Positions 21,059 through 33,273 are shown, numbered from the stretch's first letter. The stretch is 64,000 nucleotides of DNA from Agaricus subrufescens (GCA_029945375.1 CM057059.1:4154001-4218000); one strand, 5' to 3'. Translations and numbers: made by a program. Notes: generated from the sequence alone by a model not told the origin.

Positions 21059-21584
21059 CTACTTCTCAGTGGTGCCTTTCCCCTCTTCTTTCAAAACAAT
21101 CAGCCGCTTTTTGACTTCCCCAAATTCTCGAATATACTCTCCTACCACCATAAAAGACTTTTGAAGGGATCGAGTTTGCCCCTCAATTGTCACCGAGTTG
21201 CCATCAGGACGCCGACTCTGTCCCCTATTGGTTACTGTCTCGTCAACGACCTTGTCTGATTCTATATATAAATCAGTTTTCAATATGACTATGGAAGTCT
21301 GACATACCCTTTCCAAATCTGCTTTGGCGTTTTTTGCCTTTGATCTCTTTTTTCTTTATTCTTTTCAAAGGCGGTAATCTTATCTTGAGCTTGATCTGAT
21401 CCTTTTTCTCTATTGGGTTTTCCAAAATAACTTTTGGAAGTGTAGGCATTTTGTCGTCCACCTCTTTATCAGCCGTATCCTTTGCCTCTTTGCGTTGCGA
21501 AGTTTGAGATATATAGTGACCGATTGCATCACGCATAGCAGGGTTTGGGATGATTTCCCAAGAGGTCGGCATAGGGTCAGACAT
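21059..21584 (-). CDS. Small basic coiled-coil protein, same accessory family
   Basis: Two exons, 21584-21308 and 21261-21059 (phase 1 intron of 46 nt, GT-AG), encode 159 residues starting MSDPMPTSW. The first exon ends in a lysine-rich stretch (PPLKRIKKKEIKGKKRQSRF) that could be a nuclear localisation signal. The second has GQTRSLQKSFMVVGEYIREF, which lines up with TTRSLQETLEEIGEYLRFVI in the 790-residue relative at 29308-31782, followed by a short helix and an EEGKGTTEK end. It lacks both the zinc motif and the LPxRPD segment, so it is a shortened member. Unknown function. Confidence 0.55.
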
Positions 21585-22495
21585 GGTGTTGAGGGACAAG
21601 AGATGGCGCCTGTTGTGCGCCTGCTGTACAAGTTCCACTCTTTATTTATAGGTTCCCAGATATCTCCGAGAACTGCGGCATTATGTAAAGTATAAGTAAG
21701 AACCCCAAATACGCCACATTAAATTGCAGAGACCGAAATCGAAGATGAGAATGCCATACATGGTCCGCAAAGAATGTGGGAAGGTCCCAACAAATGCTAC
21801 GCTCTTATATTACCGGTGGCGGCGATGATAGTGATAAATATCGGCCTTCTATACATCATATTGTAACGCTGCTAATAGATAATTTCCGTTAGGACTTATT
21901 TTCAAATTCTTGTAGTTTTATAACACCGTCAGTGATTGCAACGTTAAGTACCGCATTTCTCTCTGACGATGCCGTATCACAGACGGACCATCCACGGGCA
22001 ATTCCCGTTCTACAATTTTGAAGAGAACATAGTGACCATTCTAATCGTATATATATCGCAATGGCGAGTATCCTTTCGATCCTCATTTTGTAACGCCGTC
22101 GCTGACTGAAACAGTCAGCACTGGCCTTCTGTGAGTGTCCTATCATATCACCGGCGGTTAAATATATCAGAACGGCGAGTAGCGTTTCTTATAGCGCCGT
22201 TGTCGATATAATGATGATAAGTACAGCCCTCTGATTGCAATATCATTCATGTCATCGGCGGATAAATATTGTTGTACAGTTTCAAAGTTTCAATGAGCGC
22301 ATGTCACCACTCTCATATCCTCAGTTCTCCGAGAATTGTAGCTCCTGCGGTGACTGTCGACTATTCCAGCGCTCTACCCTGTTAAAGATAGCTGGGGACA
22401 CATAACACTACATTCTCCTAGACATTCAATGGCAACGATAATGGTTAACATGGTTGTTTACCGTCACTGTAACACATTATCTACTAGCATCCTTA
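21585..22495. other. Intergenic sequence with fragments of the 330-bp repeat
   Basis: Half-units similar to the 17-18 kb repeat: taccggtggcggcgatgatagtgataa at about 21812 (diverged), caccggcggttaaatatatc at about 22150, and atcggcggataaat at about 22254. No gene supported. Confidence 0.45.
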
Positions 22496-23602
22496 CTACT
22501 CAGAAAGATATTTCTCCGTATGTTTCCTATTTGAGCTACGCTCCCCTTTCTCATTCCTGGTGCCTCCCCCTGTCTTTATCTGCTCCTGCTTCCTCCTCTT
22601 TTCTTTTTTTTCCACTTTTGTCCCCGTTTCTTCCACCGACGGCGCATCTCTTTTCTTTCCTGCAACGCGTTCCTCATCTACCGCTGCCTCTAATGCTTGC
22701 TTCTGCAGCCGTATTGCTTCTCGTGCCCTGACCAGATCCTCCAGCTGTAAGGCCAATTCCTTCCTTTCTTTGTCCCTTTCTGCCCGCGCTTTCCTCAGTG
22801 CCTTTCCGTCGGCTCTTTCTGATATAATGTTCTCTGCTACATTTTGTCCTACCTCTTTCTTCTTCAGCTCTAGGCTTATTTTCGCCAAACCCATTGCCTG
22901 GCGTGTGTGTTCCCTCACCATCTCCATAGACTCCTGGACAGAACTTACTGCAGCTGCAATGCACCATATTAGGGCCCAACTGATTCATTGCGGTATACAC
23001 ACTTACCCTGTTCTCGGGTGAACTTACTTCTACCGTCTTCTAACTCGAGATAACTAATCACGCCGCTCATAGCCGCTGCAACCCCGACCTGGGATTCCGT
23101 GATTTCAGCACCTGTTTTGAAAGGATTAAGCAGGTGCCTCTTCTTAATTGGTTCTGGATGAATCAGTGGCCCACACTTAAGCTTCTTGTCGGTGCATCGG
23201 ACACAGGCGTCGTAAGTGGAGTCTTTTGGGATGCGTCAGTACACTTCCAACTTCATGTAAACACTTTTATTTCACTAACGTTCTTCGCAAACAACACCGA
23301 CGGCTTGACATTGTTCACACGGGTTTCGGCCCCCGAATTTCATGCCCAGCCTTTCTCCTGGTCCATCAATTATAAGATCCTCCTTTTGTTTATCTTTGCA
23401 AGCACATTGTCAGTGACAGATTATAGAATTTATACTTTGCCTTTTTACCTCCTTCACTGTCATGGGCCGGCGCATGGTGCACAGTCTTCGCCACTGTTCT
23501 CTCTATAAAAGCCATACGATCAGCATTTTTATCAATAGCAGTCCCTAATTCTGGGGTCAGATGGCCGAAAGACTTTTCTGAGGAGCGGTTTGGAGTAGGC
23601 AT
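22496..23602 (-). CDS. Double CxxC-x6-C zinc motif plus coiled-coil protein
   Basis: Four exons, 23602-23449, 23393-23280, 23222-23007 and 22953-22496, with phase-1 junctions throughout, total 942 nt (313 residues; starts MPTPNRSSEKSFGHL). Two cysteine clusters in adjacent exons, NPCEQCQAVGVVC and DACVRCTDKKLKC, form a CxxC-x6-C pair that resembles a spread Zn2Cys6-type metal site. Then comes MSGVISYLELEDG and a long coiled coil (VQESMEMVREHTRQAMGLAK, LKKKEVGQN, KALRKARAERDKERKELALQ) with a Lys/Glu-rich end. The order zinc pair - linker - coiled coil is the same as in the 790-residue protein at 29308-31782. DNA binding is plausible but not shown. Confidence 0.7.
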
Positions 23603-23904
23603 GTTCAGTATTCTCCAGGAGGGCTACGGGGGAATTATCGATGTCCGGCTTCCCCTCTTATATACCTGACTGTGAACAAGCTTAAACTTTAAACTTTTCT
23701 TCTTTACCATTCCCACTCATACGTCACACTCTTTCGCCGATCTTGATCTTTATCTCTCTAATTTTCATTCTGGTGGTTCGATCTTTATCCATCCTATATT
23801 CATTCTTGTGGTTTTCAACTCGTGCACCATCATGTAATTATATTATACACATCTCCTTTTGGACATTACATTTTCTGTGACTCACCACCACTTTCCTTGC
23901 ACCC
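23603..23904. promoter_or_regulatory. Divergent intergenic region (possible shared promoter)
   Basis: About 300 bp between the ATG of the minus-strand zinc/coiled-coil gene and the ATG of the RFC1 gene. It contains two similar segments (gatctttatc...attc...tgtggttttc type, about 23748 and 23780) and a ttatattatacac AT-rich stretch at about 23840 that could serve as a core promoter. Not resolved further. Confidence 0.35.
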
Positions 23905-26900
23905 ATGCCCCCGAAAAAAGACAAGCGTAAGAACAAGGATATTAGGACGTTCCTCATTCCCAAGACTCTCAAGGTACAAGCGCAGCCAAGGATCATCCAA
24001 CCCTCCGGCACGAGTCTGTCATTGAACACTGTTAGCTAGTATGTGTTCACTGACATTATCATCGTTTCTATATTGTAGGTGTTAAGCGGAATCACATTGG
24101 AACGAAAGGAGAAAGACCGTGAGGACACTCTATTTACAACAAATCAACATCTTCACAAGGGTCATCAGATCATCACCAATCATTATCACTGATAGCAGTG
24201 ATGACGACAAAGTCTCAGCAGGTGAGACACATCTTACTTGTAATATCTCTCTGATCCTCTGTCATCTTCTTGTTCTGCTTTTTTAACATACAACTACACT
24301 AATGAACAACCAGCTGTTGTTGAACAACCTCACCATGACTTTGATGACAGTGATGATGATGAGATGATTCTCCGGATACTGAGAGGTCGTCGGCGAACCC
24401 AATCAGCCATATCACAAGGAAGGTGTGTGTACTTGTAACTATCGTTCAACATCCTGAACATTTTGTGAATAGCAATGAGGAGTCTAATGACTACCAACAG
24501 CAGGATTTTTCGGCACATGATACACAGTGTGTACCCCTTTCCCTTCTCAGCTTTCAGACACAGTAACAATGATAACAGTGATGAACAAACGATCAGCAAC
24601 CATCACAACGATGATACAGAACCCATACCCAGACACCGCCGGCCCAACTATCCTGTGTTATCTGCAAGTTCCAACGTCCAAGACAGCAGTGGTGATGTTA
24701 GTGACACTGGAGAGCCTATAATCAGAAATCGCCGCCGGCGCGGGAATCCCGTTCTTTTATCTAGAGTCTCTGATACTACTGAAATGCATGACAGTAGTAA
24801 TGATAGTAGTGGCCGCCTTGATGAACCCGTACACCGACACCGCCGGCACAAGAATCCATTTATTTTATCTGGAGGCTCGGACGCTACTGAAACGGAAGAA
24901 GGCAGTGATGATGACGGTGACGATGAAGAGCCTACACTCAGACATCACCGTGGGCGTAAGGATCCAGTTATATTATCCGAAGGTTCTGATGAAAGCGTCA
25001 TTTTAGAGCGTCGCCCGGGTAGGGTTCCAGTTCTTTTATTTCGAACCTCTGATCCTACTGAAATAATGAAGGGAGTGACGATAATAGTGATGACGAAGAG
25101 CCCATACTCAGACATCGCCGCCGGCGTAGGGATCCAGTCATTTTATCTGGAGGTTCTGATGAAAGTGTCATTTTAAAGCGTCGCCCGGGTAGGGTTCCAG
25201 TTCTTTTATTTCGAACCTCTGATCCTACTGAAATAATGAAGGGAGTGACGATAATAGTGATGACGAAGAGCCCATACTCAGACATCGCCGCCGGCGTAGG
25301 AATCTAGTCATTTTATCTGGAGGTTCTGATGAAAGTGTCATTTTAGAGCGTCGCCCGGGTAGGGTTCCAGTTCTTTTATTTCGAACCTCTGATCCTACTG
25401 AAATAATGAAGGGAGTGACGATAATAGTGATGACGAAGAGCCCATACTCAGACATCGCCGCCGGCGTAGGAATCTAGTCATTTTATCTGGAGGTTCTGAT
25501 GAAAGTGTCATTTTAGAGCGTCGCCCGGGTAGGGTTCCAGTTCTTTTATCTCGAACCTTTGATCCTACTGAAATAATGAAGGGAGTGACAATAACAGTGA
25601 CGACGAAGAGCCCATACTCAGACATCACCGCCGGCGTAGGAATCCAGTCATTTTATCTGGAGGTTCTGATGAAAGTATCATGGTAGAGCGTGGCCGGGGT
25701 AGGGTTCCAGTTCTTTTATCTTGATCTTCTGATCCTACTGAAATAATGAAGGCAGTGAAGATGATGGTGACACTGAAGCGCTCATGATTAGACACCGCCG
25801 TCGTCGAGATCCAGTGATTTCCTCTGGAGGTTCTGATGGTGCAGATGACGGTGATGATGAATCCATAGGAGGACCAGTGGATAGTCATGAAGATAGTGAT
25901 GATAAAGTGCTCATACTTCGACGACGGCGGCATAATCATCCCCTGTCTGACAATGAAAGTGAGTATGAAGAATGGGTGACTGGTAATGAAGATGATAGCG
26001 ACAATGAGGTACTATCTCTTGCAGGAGAAGGCGACGATCAGAGTGATGATGAGGCTCTTCCTACACTCCACCGGCTCCACCGGCATTCAAGTTCTATAAT
26101 GCTGTCCGAAAGCTCCATCACAGGGTCTGCAGTGGGGGATGTATACCAGTATCCTACAGTGTTGTCTGGGGGCTCGGACGCCGAGTCTGGAGCTACAGGT
26201 GTAGACAAGGCCCATCATCCAAGTAGTAGTAAAGACGAGGGCAAGGAAGATCTTCACATGTCCGTGTTTACATTTATAAGTGAGACATTGTATTGACGGT
26301 CACTTAGCTTTTCTGGTCAGACCATTGTGTTCACTGGTCTATTCAAATATTTTGATCCGCAGTGTGCTGAGGTTATGGATGTTGTAAAACAGTTAGGAGG
26401 GTACGTTTTCCACCGTTTCCACTGGCTCTTCCCCCTCTTCACACGTAACTATGCCTTCTAGATATGTTAAGGAAACGCCAGATTTGGAGAACTGTTTCAT
26501 TGTTACAGGATCTGACGTCGACCCGGAAAAGTTGGAACTAATCGAAAAATATCGGTTCCGTACGTTAAGCGAGGATGTCTTTGTGACTCTGATTCCTTTC
26601 AATTTACTATCTCGTATCCGATCTCGGACTGTGTCCGATGCTGATGCGTATGCCTCTCTTCACAAGCTATGGACTACTCGATACGCACCTCGATGGCTTG
26701 AAGAGGTTTGTGGGAATAAATCTCAAACCCAGAATTTATTAACATGGCTTGAACAATGGTGTGTATCTGTACTCATTGCTAATAGTTCATCAGTCATATA
26801 CCTTATACCCAAGGCCTGAAAGCTTCAAATCTGGATTCCGCTCTGAGGGGAGCAGTGGAATGAACCGGTTTCGTGCCGTGCTCCTATCAGGTCCCCCTGG

Positions 26901-28988
26901 TGTTGGGAAGACAAGCAGCGCACATTTATGTGCTCGTCTAGCAGGCCTCACTCCCATTGAATTCAATGCGAGTGATACAAGGAGTAGGAGGCTAATAGAA
27001 GTATGTAATCGTGATTTACGCTTCCTTTGAACCATTACCTCTGACTTGAGTCTCAACAGGATGTAATGATTGTAGACAACACATGTATTGATCAATTTCT
27101 CACCCACCCTCACCGTTCGTCCATACCAGAGCGTTCATGCCTCATCATGGACGAAGTAGATGGTATATCAGCAGGTGATTGGGGGGGTGTAGGAGCACTC
27201 AATGCACTCATCAAGAAAACCAAAGTCGGTCGTTACATTGATCAGGCGGGTTTACTCCCTCAACTGTTTTCCATAGATTCCTATCATATGTATCACCAAT
27301 AGCTGTGGCGGCCAAAAGCTCAAGCCCCTCTTATCCACCACTTTTCGGTTGAATTTCTATAGGTAAGTGAATAGGATGACAGTGTCCCATCTCACGTATC
27401 TTTCAGACCAGAAGCCGCAAAAATACGTTCCCGCATTTTGTCTATCTTATTCAAGTATGATCACTTGCCATCCCACAAGTATCAGATGACTCATTTATCT
27501 AGGGAAAAAATGACCGTACCAGCCGCTGTTGTGGACCAGCTTATCCTTGATGCCAAATCTGACATTCGGCAGGTGTTAACGATGCTCGCCTGGTGGAAAC
27601 TCTCTGATAACAGTATGACGTTGAATGATGTACAAGCGCTGTAGGTGTTCTTGCCAGATATCATGACCGGCGGCGTTTGTCTCATTGTCATAGAACCAAG
27701 GCAAAAGATAAATTTGGGTCACCCAATAATTTTCGTGCCACAGCATTGTTTCTTGGGCCCGAACTGTTAGGATATGCTGGTAACAAGTTGGGATATACCC
27801 TTGAAGACCAGATGGAACTCTATTTCAATGATCCTTCCATGATGCCCCTTTTTATTCAAGTTAGTCTTTCATCCTTCCCTCTCTGTCCGACCGAATTTCT
27901 TTCTGATCTCTATTCAGGAAAACTATACGCGGCCTAACAGTACCGCACTACAAGGCTTAACGGGCCCCGATCATACATTAAAGTGCCTGGACCTTTTGCG
28001 TCAAGCGTCTGATGCGATGTCTCAGGCAGATGTAGTGGATTCGTTCATACATGGGTACGGGTTCTCCTTTCCACCACGAACGTCCTTCATTCATCTATGG
28101 AGCAGTTCTGAAAACCATTGGAGTCTAATGCCCTTGCACGCCGTATGCTCCTCGGTCCTTCCAGCATATTTTACACATGGCCGATTGGATACAGATGGGA
28201 ATTGGAATAGTATCTCTTTTCCGCAGTGAGTCACTTAGTTTCTCCCTCCTTCAGTTACATCGTATACTCCTGTCACAGATGGCTTGGTCAGAATTCCACA
28301 CAGAACAAGTATCATCGTCGGCTTTTAGAACTGCAGCTTACTATGAGGCACCGAGTGTCGACGGACAAATTAGACTTCGACCTTTTATATGTACCTTACA
28401 TTTACCCTCACATTGTCACCCCGCTGGCAAAGGATGGCTTTGTAAGTACCAATCTTCTCGAGTGCTAATTTTATCGTCATTTCTCACCTTTTAAAGGCTG
28501 CGATAAATACTGTAATCGAACGGATGGACCACTACGGCTTGTCGAAGAACGATTGGGAAACTATACGGGAGTTAGGTTCTTTTAAAGATCATTCTGCCCC
28601 GATCAAAATAAAGGTTGCCGACAAACGTGCATTCACAAGACGGTATGTATACTGTTGGATGGATGTCGTATATAGGCCACCCATTACATTGCTTTCCTAG
28701 ATACGATCAATCAGAGCACCTGGTTCGGTATCACAGGGCGGTGGATCTGACAAACCAACCTCCGGCTTTACAAGTGGGACCGACGGAGCATGAAGCTGTA
28801 TGTTGATACAACATGTGAACACCACAATATGCTTACGTTTCTTATAGAGCCTAGACCTATTGAAAAATCAAGTCGAAGAGGGTCTGGACGGCGGCGACGG
28901 CATAATTAATGACCTTACGGGTGACAGCCTAATACAGCGGCCCAAGAAAAGGAAGAAGAGAACTACTACAAAGCGCAAGGCGAATTGA
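23905..28988 (+). CDS. RFC1: Replication factor C large subunit (RFC1-like)
   Basis: Spliced gene starting [20 protein letters not shown], whose DIRTFL resembles the RFC1 N-terminal PCNA-contact segment, and ending [14 protein letters not shown] long acidic/RHRRRR repeat region (24.5-26.3 kb) is followed by a BRCT domain (exon 26321-26400, [11 protein letters not shown]; next exon from 26462). Then comes the AAA+ clamp-loader core: Walker [13 protein letters not shown] (26890-26925), Walker [10 protein letters not shown] (27138-27164), [19 protein letters not shown], and a C-terminal RFC1 domain ([49 protein letters not shown]). RFC1 loads PCNA onto primed DNA with RFC2-5. Domains and motifs appear intact across roughly 20 exons, so it is probably functional. 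Several exon limits in the first 600 bp are not solved. Whether this is the only RFC1 of the genome or an extra copy in an accessory region cannot be told here. Confidence 0.88.
25019..25751 (+). repeat. 170-bp tandem repeats inside RFC1, each with its own 53-nt intron
   Basis: Near-identical units with a 170-bp period begin about 25019, 25189, 25359, 25529 and 25699. Read straight through, each unit shifts the frame, because 170 is not a multiple of three. Every unit contains ccg|ggtagggttccag...ctgatcctactg...aatgaag|gg, a GT-AG interval of 53 nt with a CTGAT branch-like word. Removing 25019-25071, 25189-25241, 25359-25411, 25529-25581 and 25699-25751 leaves 117-nt exons (39 residues) that stay open and join the upstream and downstream frames. 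Encoded unit: [37 protein letters not shown] type. Confidence 0.8.
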
Positions 28989-29307
28989 TCTCATCTCCAT
29001 AATCACATATGTGTAGTACTCTTTTATCTATATTTATAAGCGTGCTCTTTTTACGGCGGCTTCAATAAGCTATTACAGACATCTCTCGCAGTTATAGGAG
29101 TGTACCGAGCTTTTCCTTTATACGCCTTTCCTTGACCCAGCATTTCTATTCAAACTACTTCAAGGTTCTCTTACGGTTTTCATTCTTTTAAGAGCACAGC
29201 AAAAACTTCAGATTTTATTCATAAAAATTAAAAAAAAACACAAGATACATGAGGCCGACGGAAGCACAAGAGGCTGACGGAAGGACAAGAGGCCGACGGA
29301 AGGACAC
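28989..29307. other. Convergent 3' intergenic region with a 19-bp triple repeat
   Basis: Lies between the stops of RFC1 and the minus-strand zinc/coiled-coil gene. At 29251-29307, directly after the latter's stop codon, a 19-bp unit (gaggccgacggaaggacaa) is repeated three times with small changes; each has the C(C/T)GACGG word. The rest is AT-rich and probably holds both polyadenylation regions (an oligo-A run at about 29228). Confidence 0.6.
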
Positions 29308-31782
29308 CTAATCATCGTTGCTATCAACATCCATGTCCTCCTTTGCTTTCTCCTTACCCTTACCCTTATCCTTACCCTTCCCCTTCCCCTTCCCCTTACC
29401 ATTCCCCTCCTTATCCTGAGCTTCCGCTTCGGCTTGCTGCTGCTGCTGTTGCCTCCGCCTTCTCCGCTCCCTTCGCCGCCGCTCCTTCTCTTCGTTCTCC
29501 TTCATCTTCTCCCTCTCTTGCGCGGCCAATGATGTTTCAGCTATGGGTGACACAATTCTCACCCTCTTCTTCTTCACCGCCGGCTCCTTCTTGTCCTTCT
29601 CCATATTTTCTCTATCTTTAGCAGCGGCCGATGATGATACGGCCAACGATGATTCGGGAATGGGGGCGGCGGCCATCTCCACATCTTCTGTCACTCTAGC
29701 TGCGGCAGACGCCAACGACGATTCGGGGATGGGGGTGGCAGCCGTGCGTGTGACCTTCCCCTTCTTCCTCCTCACCACCGGCGGCTCACTGACCTCTTCT
29801 GCATTCAGACCCAACCTCTTCTTCATTTCCTCCAGCTCTGCCCTTTCCTCTGCCAAAGCCTTGCGTTGGCGATCTGTTTCAGCCTGTTCCCGCCACAGGG
29901 CCAATTCATCTGGGCGGGGCGGCAACACCATCTTAGGGAAATCCTCCTCAGACATCCCCATTCGCTGCCGCTGCAATTCCATGTCCACCTTCCCCAACCC
30001 TATAACAAAACGGAGGTATTCACCGATCTCTTCAAGTGTTTCCTGTAGTGATCGGGTGGTCTCCACCGGCGTCCTGACGACATTTCCATATAGCTGAAGC
30101 TGCGCGTCGGTCCAGTTTCCAACACGCGGAATCTATAAGTGTTACTGTTATTATCTTAACCGTAGCATACATTCACTTACCACATCTCCAGTGGCTCCAC
30201 CGTTCATACACCCAATATCTGCTGGACGCCCAAAGTCCCAACCACCGCACCGGCCCTTGCTCTTGTTGCACCGCCAACACGCTAGCGCTGTCTTATCTGC
30301 CCAATTCTATTAGTCGCTGGTAACAATAATGATAATCGACAGTTACTCACGAGGTATACACCTGACCCCCGCTCTATAACAATTCTCGCATGGGTTATCC
30401 CCACCCCACTTCTCCGTCAGTCCTCCATGCCGACCGCTCCCTCCTGTTTTCTTCTTGCTTGACTCGTCAGTGCCCTCATTGCATGACTTCTCAGCCCGCA
30501 CTTTACTTGACTCGTCAGCCCGCGCTTTGCTTGACTTGTCAGTGTGTGCGCGTGGGGCAGCAGATTTCGCTCGTTTAGTGGCAGGCAAGGTCGATTTTTT
30601 TGGGGCGGAGGCCCGTGCCACTGATGTTGAGTTGGAGGGAGGTTGCGCCGGTGTTTCTGAATCCTCCGAATCATCCTCTACTATAATTGGCACCGGCGGC
30701 GCTTGAGGTACAGGTTTATGACGTGCTGCTGGTTTTCGCGGTGCCTGTGGAGCTGGTGTAGTGGAGGCAGAAGCCGGAGGTCCGGATGACCTGGGGGTAG
30801 ATGGTGGGGACACTGCCTTTCTTGAGGCAGCAGGAGGGGGCTCTGTCGTCCTCGGCGCAACAGGAGGGGGCCCTCGTAGTCTTTGGACAGCAAGGGGGGG
30901 CACAGACACTGCGGGAGTAGGGGCGGAGGCCGGCGGGGTTGATTTTGTAGGGGCGGAGGCCGGAGGGACTGTTTTTGCAGGGGAGGAGGCCGGCGGGGTT
31001 GATTTTGTAGGGGTGGGGGCCGGCGGGGCTGTTCTTGCAGCGGCTGAGGTGGGCGGTAGGGCTGTTGTTGTAGGGGTTGAGGCGGGCGGCGGGGCTGGTG
31101 TAGCAGGGGCTGAGGCAGGTGGCGGGGCTGGTGTTGCCGGGGGAGAGGGCGAGGACGCTGGTGTTTCAGGCGCTGAGGCGGGTGCCGCCGGTGTCGCTGG
31201 TGGTGGTGTTGCTGGTGGCTCCGGGCCCGCCATAACAGTGTCTTCTCTGTCCTCCTCCTCGTCTTCCTCTTTTTCCTCCCCCTCGTCTTCCTCTTTCTCC
31301 TCCTCCTCGTCTTCCTCCTTCTCCTCATCCTCGTCTTCCTCTTTCTCCTCCTCCTCGTCTTCCTCTTTTTCTTCCTCTTTCTCTTTGTCACCGTCCTCGT
31401 CTTCGCTGTTGTCTTCTTCCCTTTCCTCTTCCTTATCGTCCTCGTCGTCGTTGTCCTCATCCCGTATATCATCATCTACCTTGTCATCGGCCTCGGCATT
31501 CATCTCCCGCTCTTCGTTGTCACCGCCGGCGTCATTATTATCGTCAATGTGATCATCGACCTTCTCACCTTCTGTCTCAACCGTTCTGTCTACCTCTTCC
31601 TGGCTCACCATCTCCACATCCTCCTTTTCCTCCTCCACTCTTGCTCTCTTATTCCCACTCTCCGCCGGTTCACCAGTCATAGACTCCGACCTCGCCCTCT
31701 TACCCACACTATTTCTGATGTTTGAGATTAGTTCGGGGTGGGCGTTGATATAAGCAATTTCTTCTTCAGTGAGGCCGAACAT
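29308..31782 (-). CDS. Large acidic/proline-rich protein with double CxxC-x6-C zinc motif and coiled coil
   Basis: Three exons, 31782-30351, 30296-30181 and 30132-29308, with matching phases, encode 790 residues. Start MFGLTEEEIAYINAHPELI. The first ~190 residues are increasingly acidic, with long Glu/Asp/Lys runs. Residues ~190-350 are Ala/Pro/Ser repeats (PPASAPTKSTPPASAP type) and a lysine-rich zone follows. Two cysteine clusters flank the first intron: PCENCYRAGVRC and ALACWRCNKSKGRC (CxxC-x6-C twice). The last exon has TTRSLQETLEEIGEYLRFVI, a coiled coil, LPPRPDELALWREQAETDRQ and KALAEERAELEEMKKRLGLN. It ends in GKGKGKGKDKGKGKEK and MDVDSNDD. Same architecture as the 313-residue protein at 22496-23602. 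Probably nuclear; DNA or chromatin binding is inferred from composition only. Confidence 0.75.
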
Positions 31783-32145
31783 TTTTTGGGAAGAGTGCGA
31801 ATTGTCGTTCGATTACCACCGGTCTGTCTTTTATGTTGAGACCAATTTTAGGATTAGCCTTTGCTTCTTTTTTACTTCCCAGGCTTGGGCCTCGGGCACG
31901 GCGAGAGATCTTCCTCCGATCGAGATTCATCCTTCTTAATGACACTTTATGCTCATCAACCTCCGTTGAGATATTCCTTCTCTCCAATCGGAGGAAGGGC
32001 CTTCGGGTGATGCATTCCGTTAATCACGACGTCATAGTTATCTGATTGGTAGAAAATCATTAACAGGCACCGGAGGCCGAAGTTCAAAGTCAAAAGTTAG
32101 ACTATAAAGAAGAGAAGCCTCGGTCTTCTACTGAAACGGATACCA
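31783..32145. other. Intergenic, divergent promoter region
   Basis: Between divergent starts at 31782 (minus) and 32146 (plus). AT-rich, no repeat of note. No specific element assigned. Confidence 0.35.
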
Positions 32146-33273
32146 ATGAGCCCTGTTCTAATATTGGATCAGCATCGTGGGAACCTCAGTGAGAATCCCA
32201 AAGGAAAAAGTTTATCTATAAAGAAGAGAAGCACAGAGGAGACACCGTTGGTGATCGGTGTCCCTTTCCCGAGGCAATGTTGTGTCTATCATCTATCCTG
32301 CAATACCCCGGTGGTCTCCATGGCAAACTCTATCTGTCGTATAAAAGTCATGAACGACGGGATCGGAGCTCACTCCTTCCCTATGTCCCGTCCATATCAT
32401 CGCTCTGAAACACTTGAACAGCGCCGGCGGAAGAAGCGTAGGCTTAATACACCACCAGAAGATCCAAACCCTTGTCATTCGTCAGAAGCGCCTAACATCC
32501 GTTCAAGTGAACGGCGCCAAACGAAGAGGAAGACATGCCTACTCCCAACACCGGCGGAGCCAGTAGGTTCCACTTCGTTCTCGGAAAGTTCAAACAAGTG
32601 GCAACCAGGATCGGATGAGGTGTGTATTAGCTCTATCTTGATACAAGTTACTTATCATTTTGTAAGGTAACGTTGATACCACCTGATGTAATGCCTCATT
32701 TGGAACATATAGTTGAAGCACTCCGTCATCTCGTGCGTCTACTGCCGTCGGCCCATCTAACAACTGTAACACCGACGGTAGGCTCCCAAACATGGTTCAT
32801 GGTCAAGTTCACGTATAGCCCTGTTCACTGATATGGACGACACACCAGTCGAAGCCTTAGCGTCACTACAGGAGACACTAGAAACTGTTTTGCAGTACCT
32901 GGTCCAGCTCGCTGACTTAATGGTGGCTCGTTTACAACTGAAGGAACAGCAACTTTTGTTGCAGAAAAAGTCAATGCCAGACTTCCAACTGCCACCCATC
33001 CCCGATACTTCCGCCATTCTTAAACAATGTGCGGCCGTCGACCTAGAGAGAAAGCTGCTTGCCATTGAACGTCAGGATATGCGATGGGCGAATTCAGACT
33101 CGCCGGACATCCACCGCTATCTTGCTAACCGTACTAAGTATATCAACTACGTTGATATGATTCAACAAGCAGACATCACCTACTTGAACACTGACGGGTT
33201 ATATGCCTTCAGTTTGGTCAACAGTGGCTTGAAGGAGACAAGGGCCCGTCACATGGATGAATGCAGTGGATAG
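32146..33273 (+). CDS. Small coiled-coil protein of the accessory family (exon limits partly unsolved)
   Basis: A first open block 32146-32618 (MSPVLILDQHRGN..., with a QRRRKKRRLN basic patch and a Pro/Ser-rich remainder) is followed by a likely intron. A second block at about 32667-32775 (IPPDVMPHLEHIVEALRHLV) leads to a last exon ending at 33273. That exon has DTPVEALASLQETLETVLQY, which aligns with RTPVETTRSLQETLEEIGEY of the 790-residue protein, then LPPIPDTSAILKQCAAVDLE and RKLLAIERQDM, parallel to LPPRPDELALWREQ / RKALAEERAELE. I could not fix the exact junction before 32833, so the model is provisional. No zinc motif seen. Function unknown. Confidence 0.5.

Noticed and set aside
25055..25628. 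Series of identical ~76-codon minus-strand frames at 170-bp spacing.
   Set aside because: Antisense shadows of the RFC1 repeat units.
29340..29402. Telomere-like ccttaccctt runs.
   Set aside because: They lie in the coding end of the 790-residue protein, encode GKGKGKGKDKGK, and the unit is irregular (ccttac/cttccc), so they are low-complexity coding sequence.
30681..31552. Overlapping long frames on both strands opposite the acidic/proline-rich exon.
   Set aside because: They mirror low-complexity codons (GAG/GAA runs and Ala/Pro repeats) of the supported minus-strand gene, whose splice phases are consistent.
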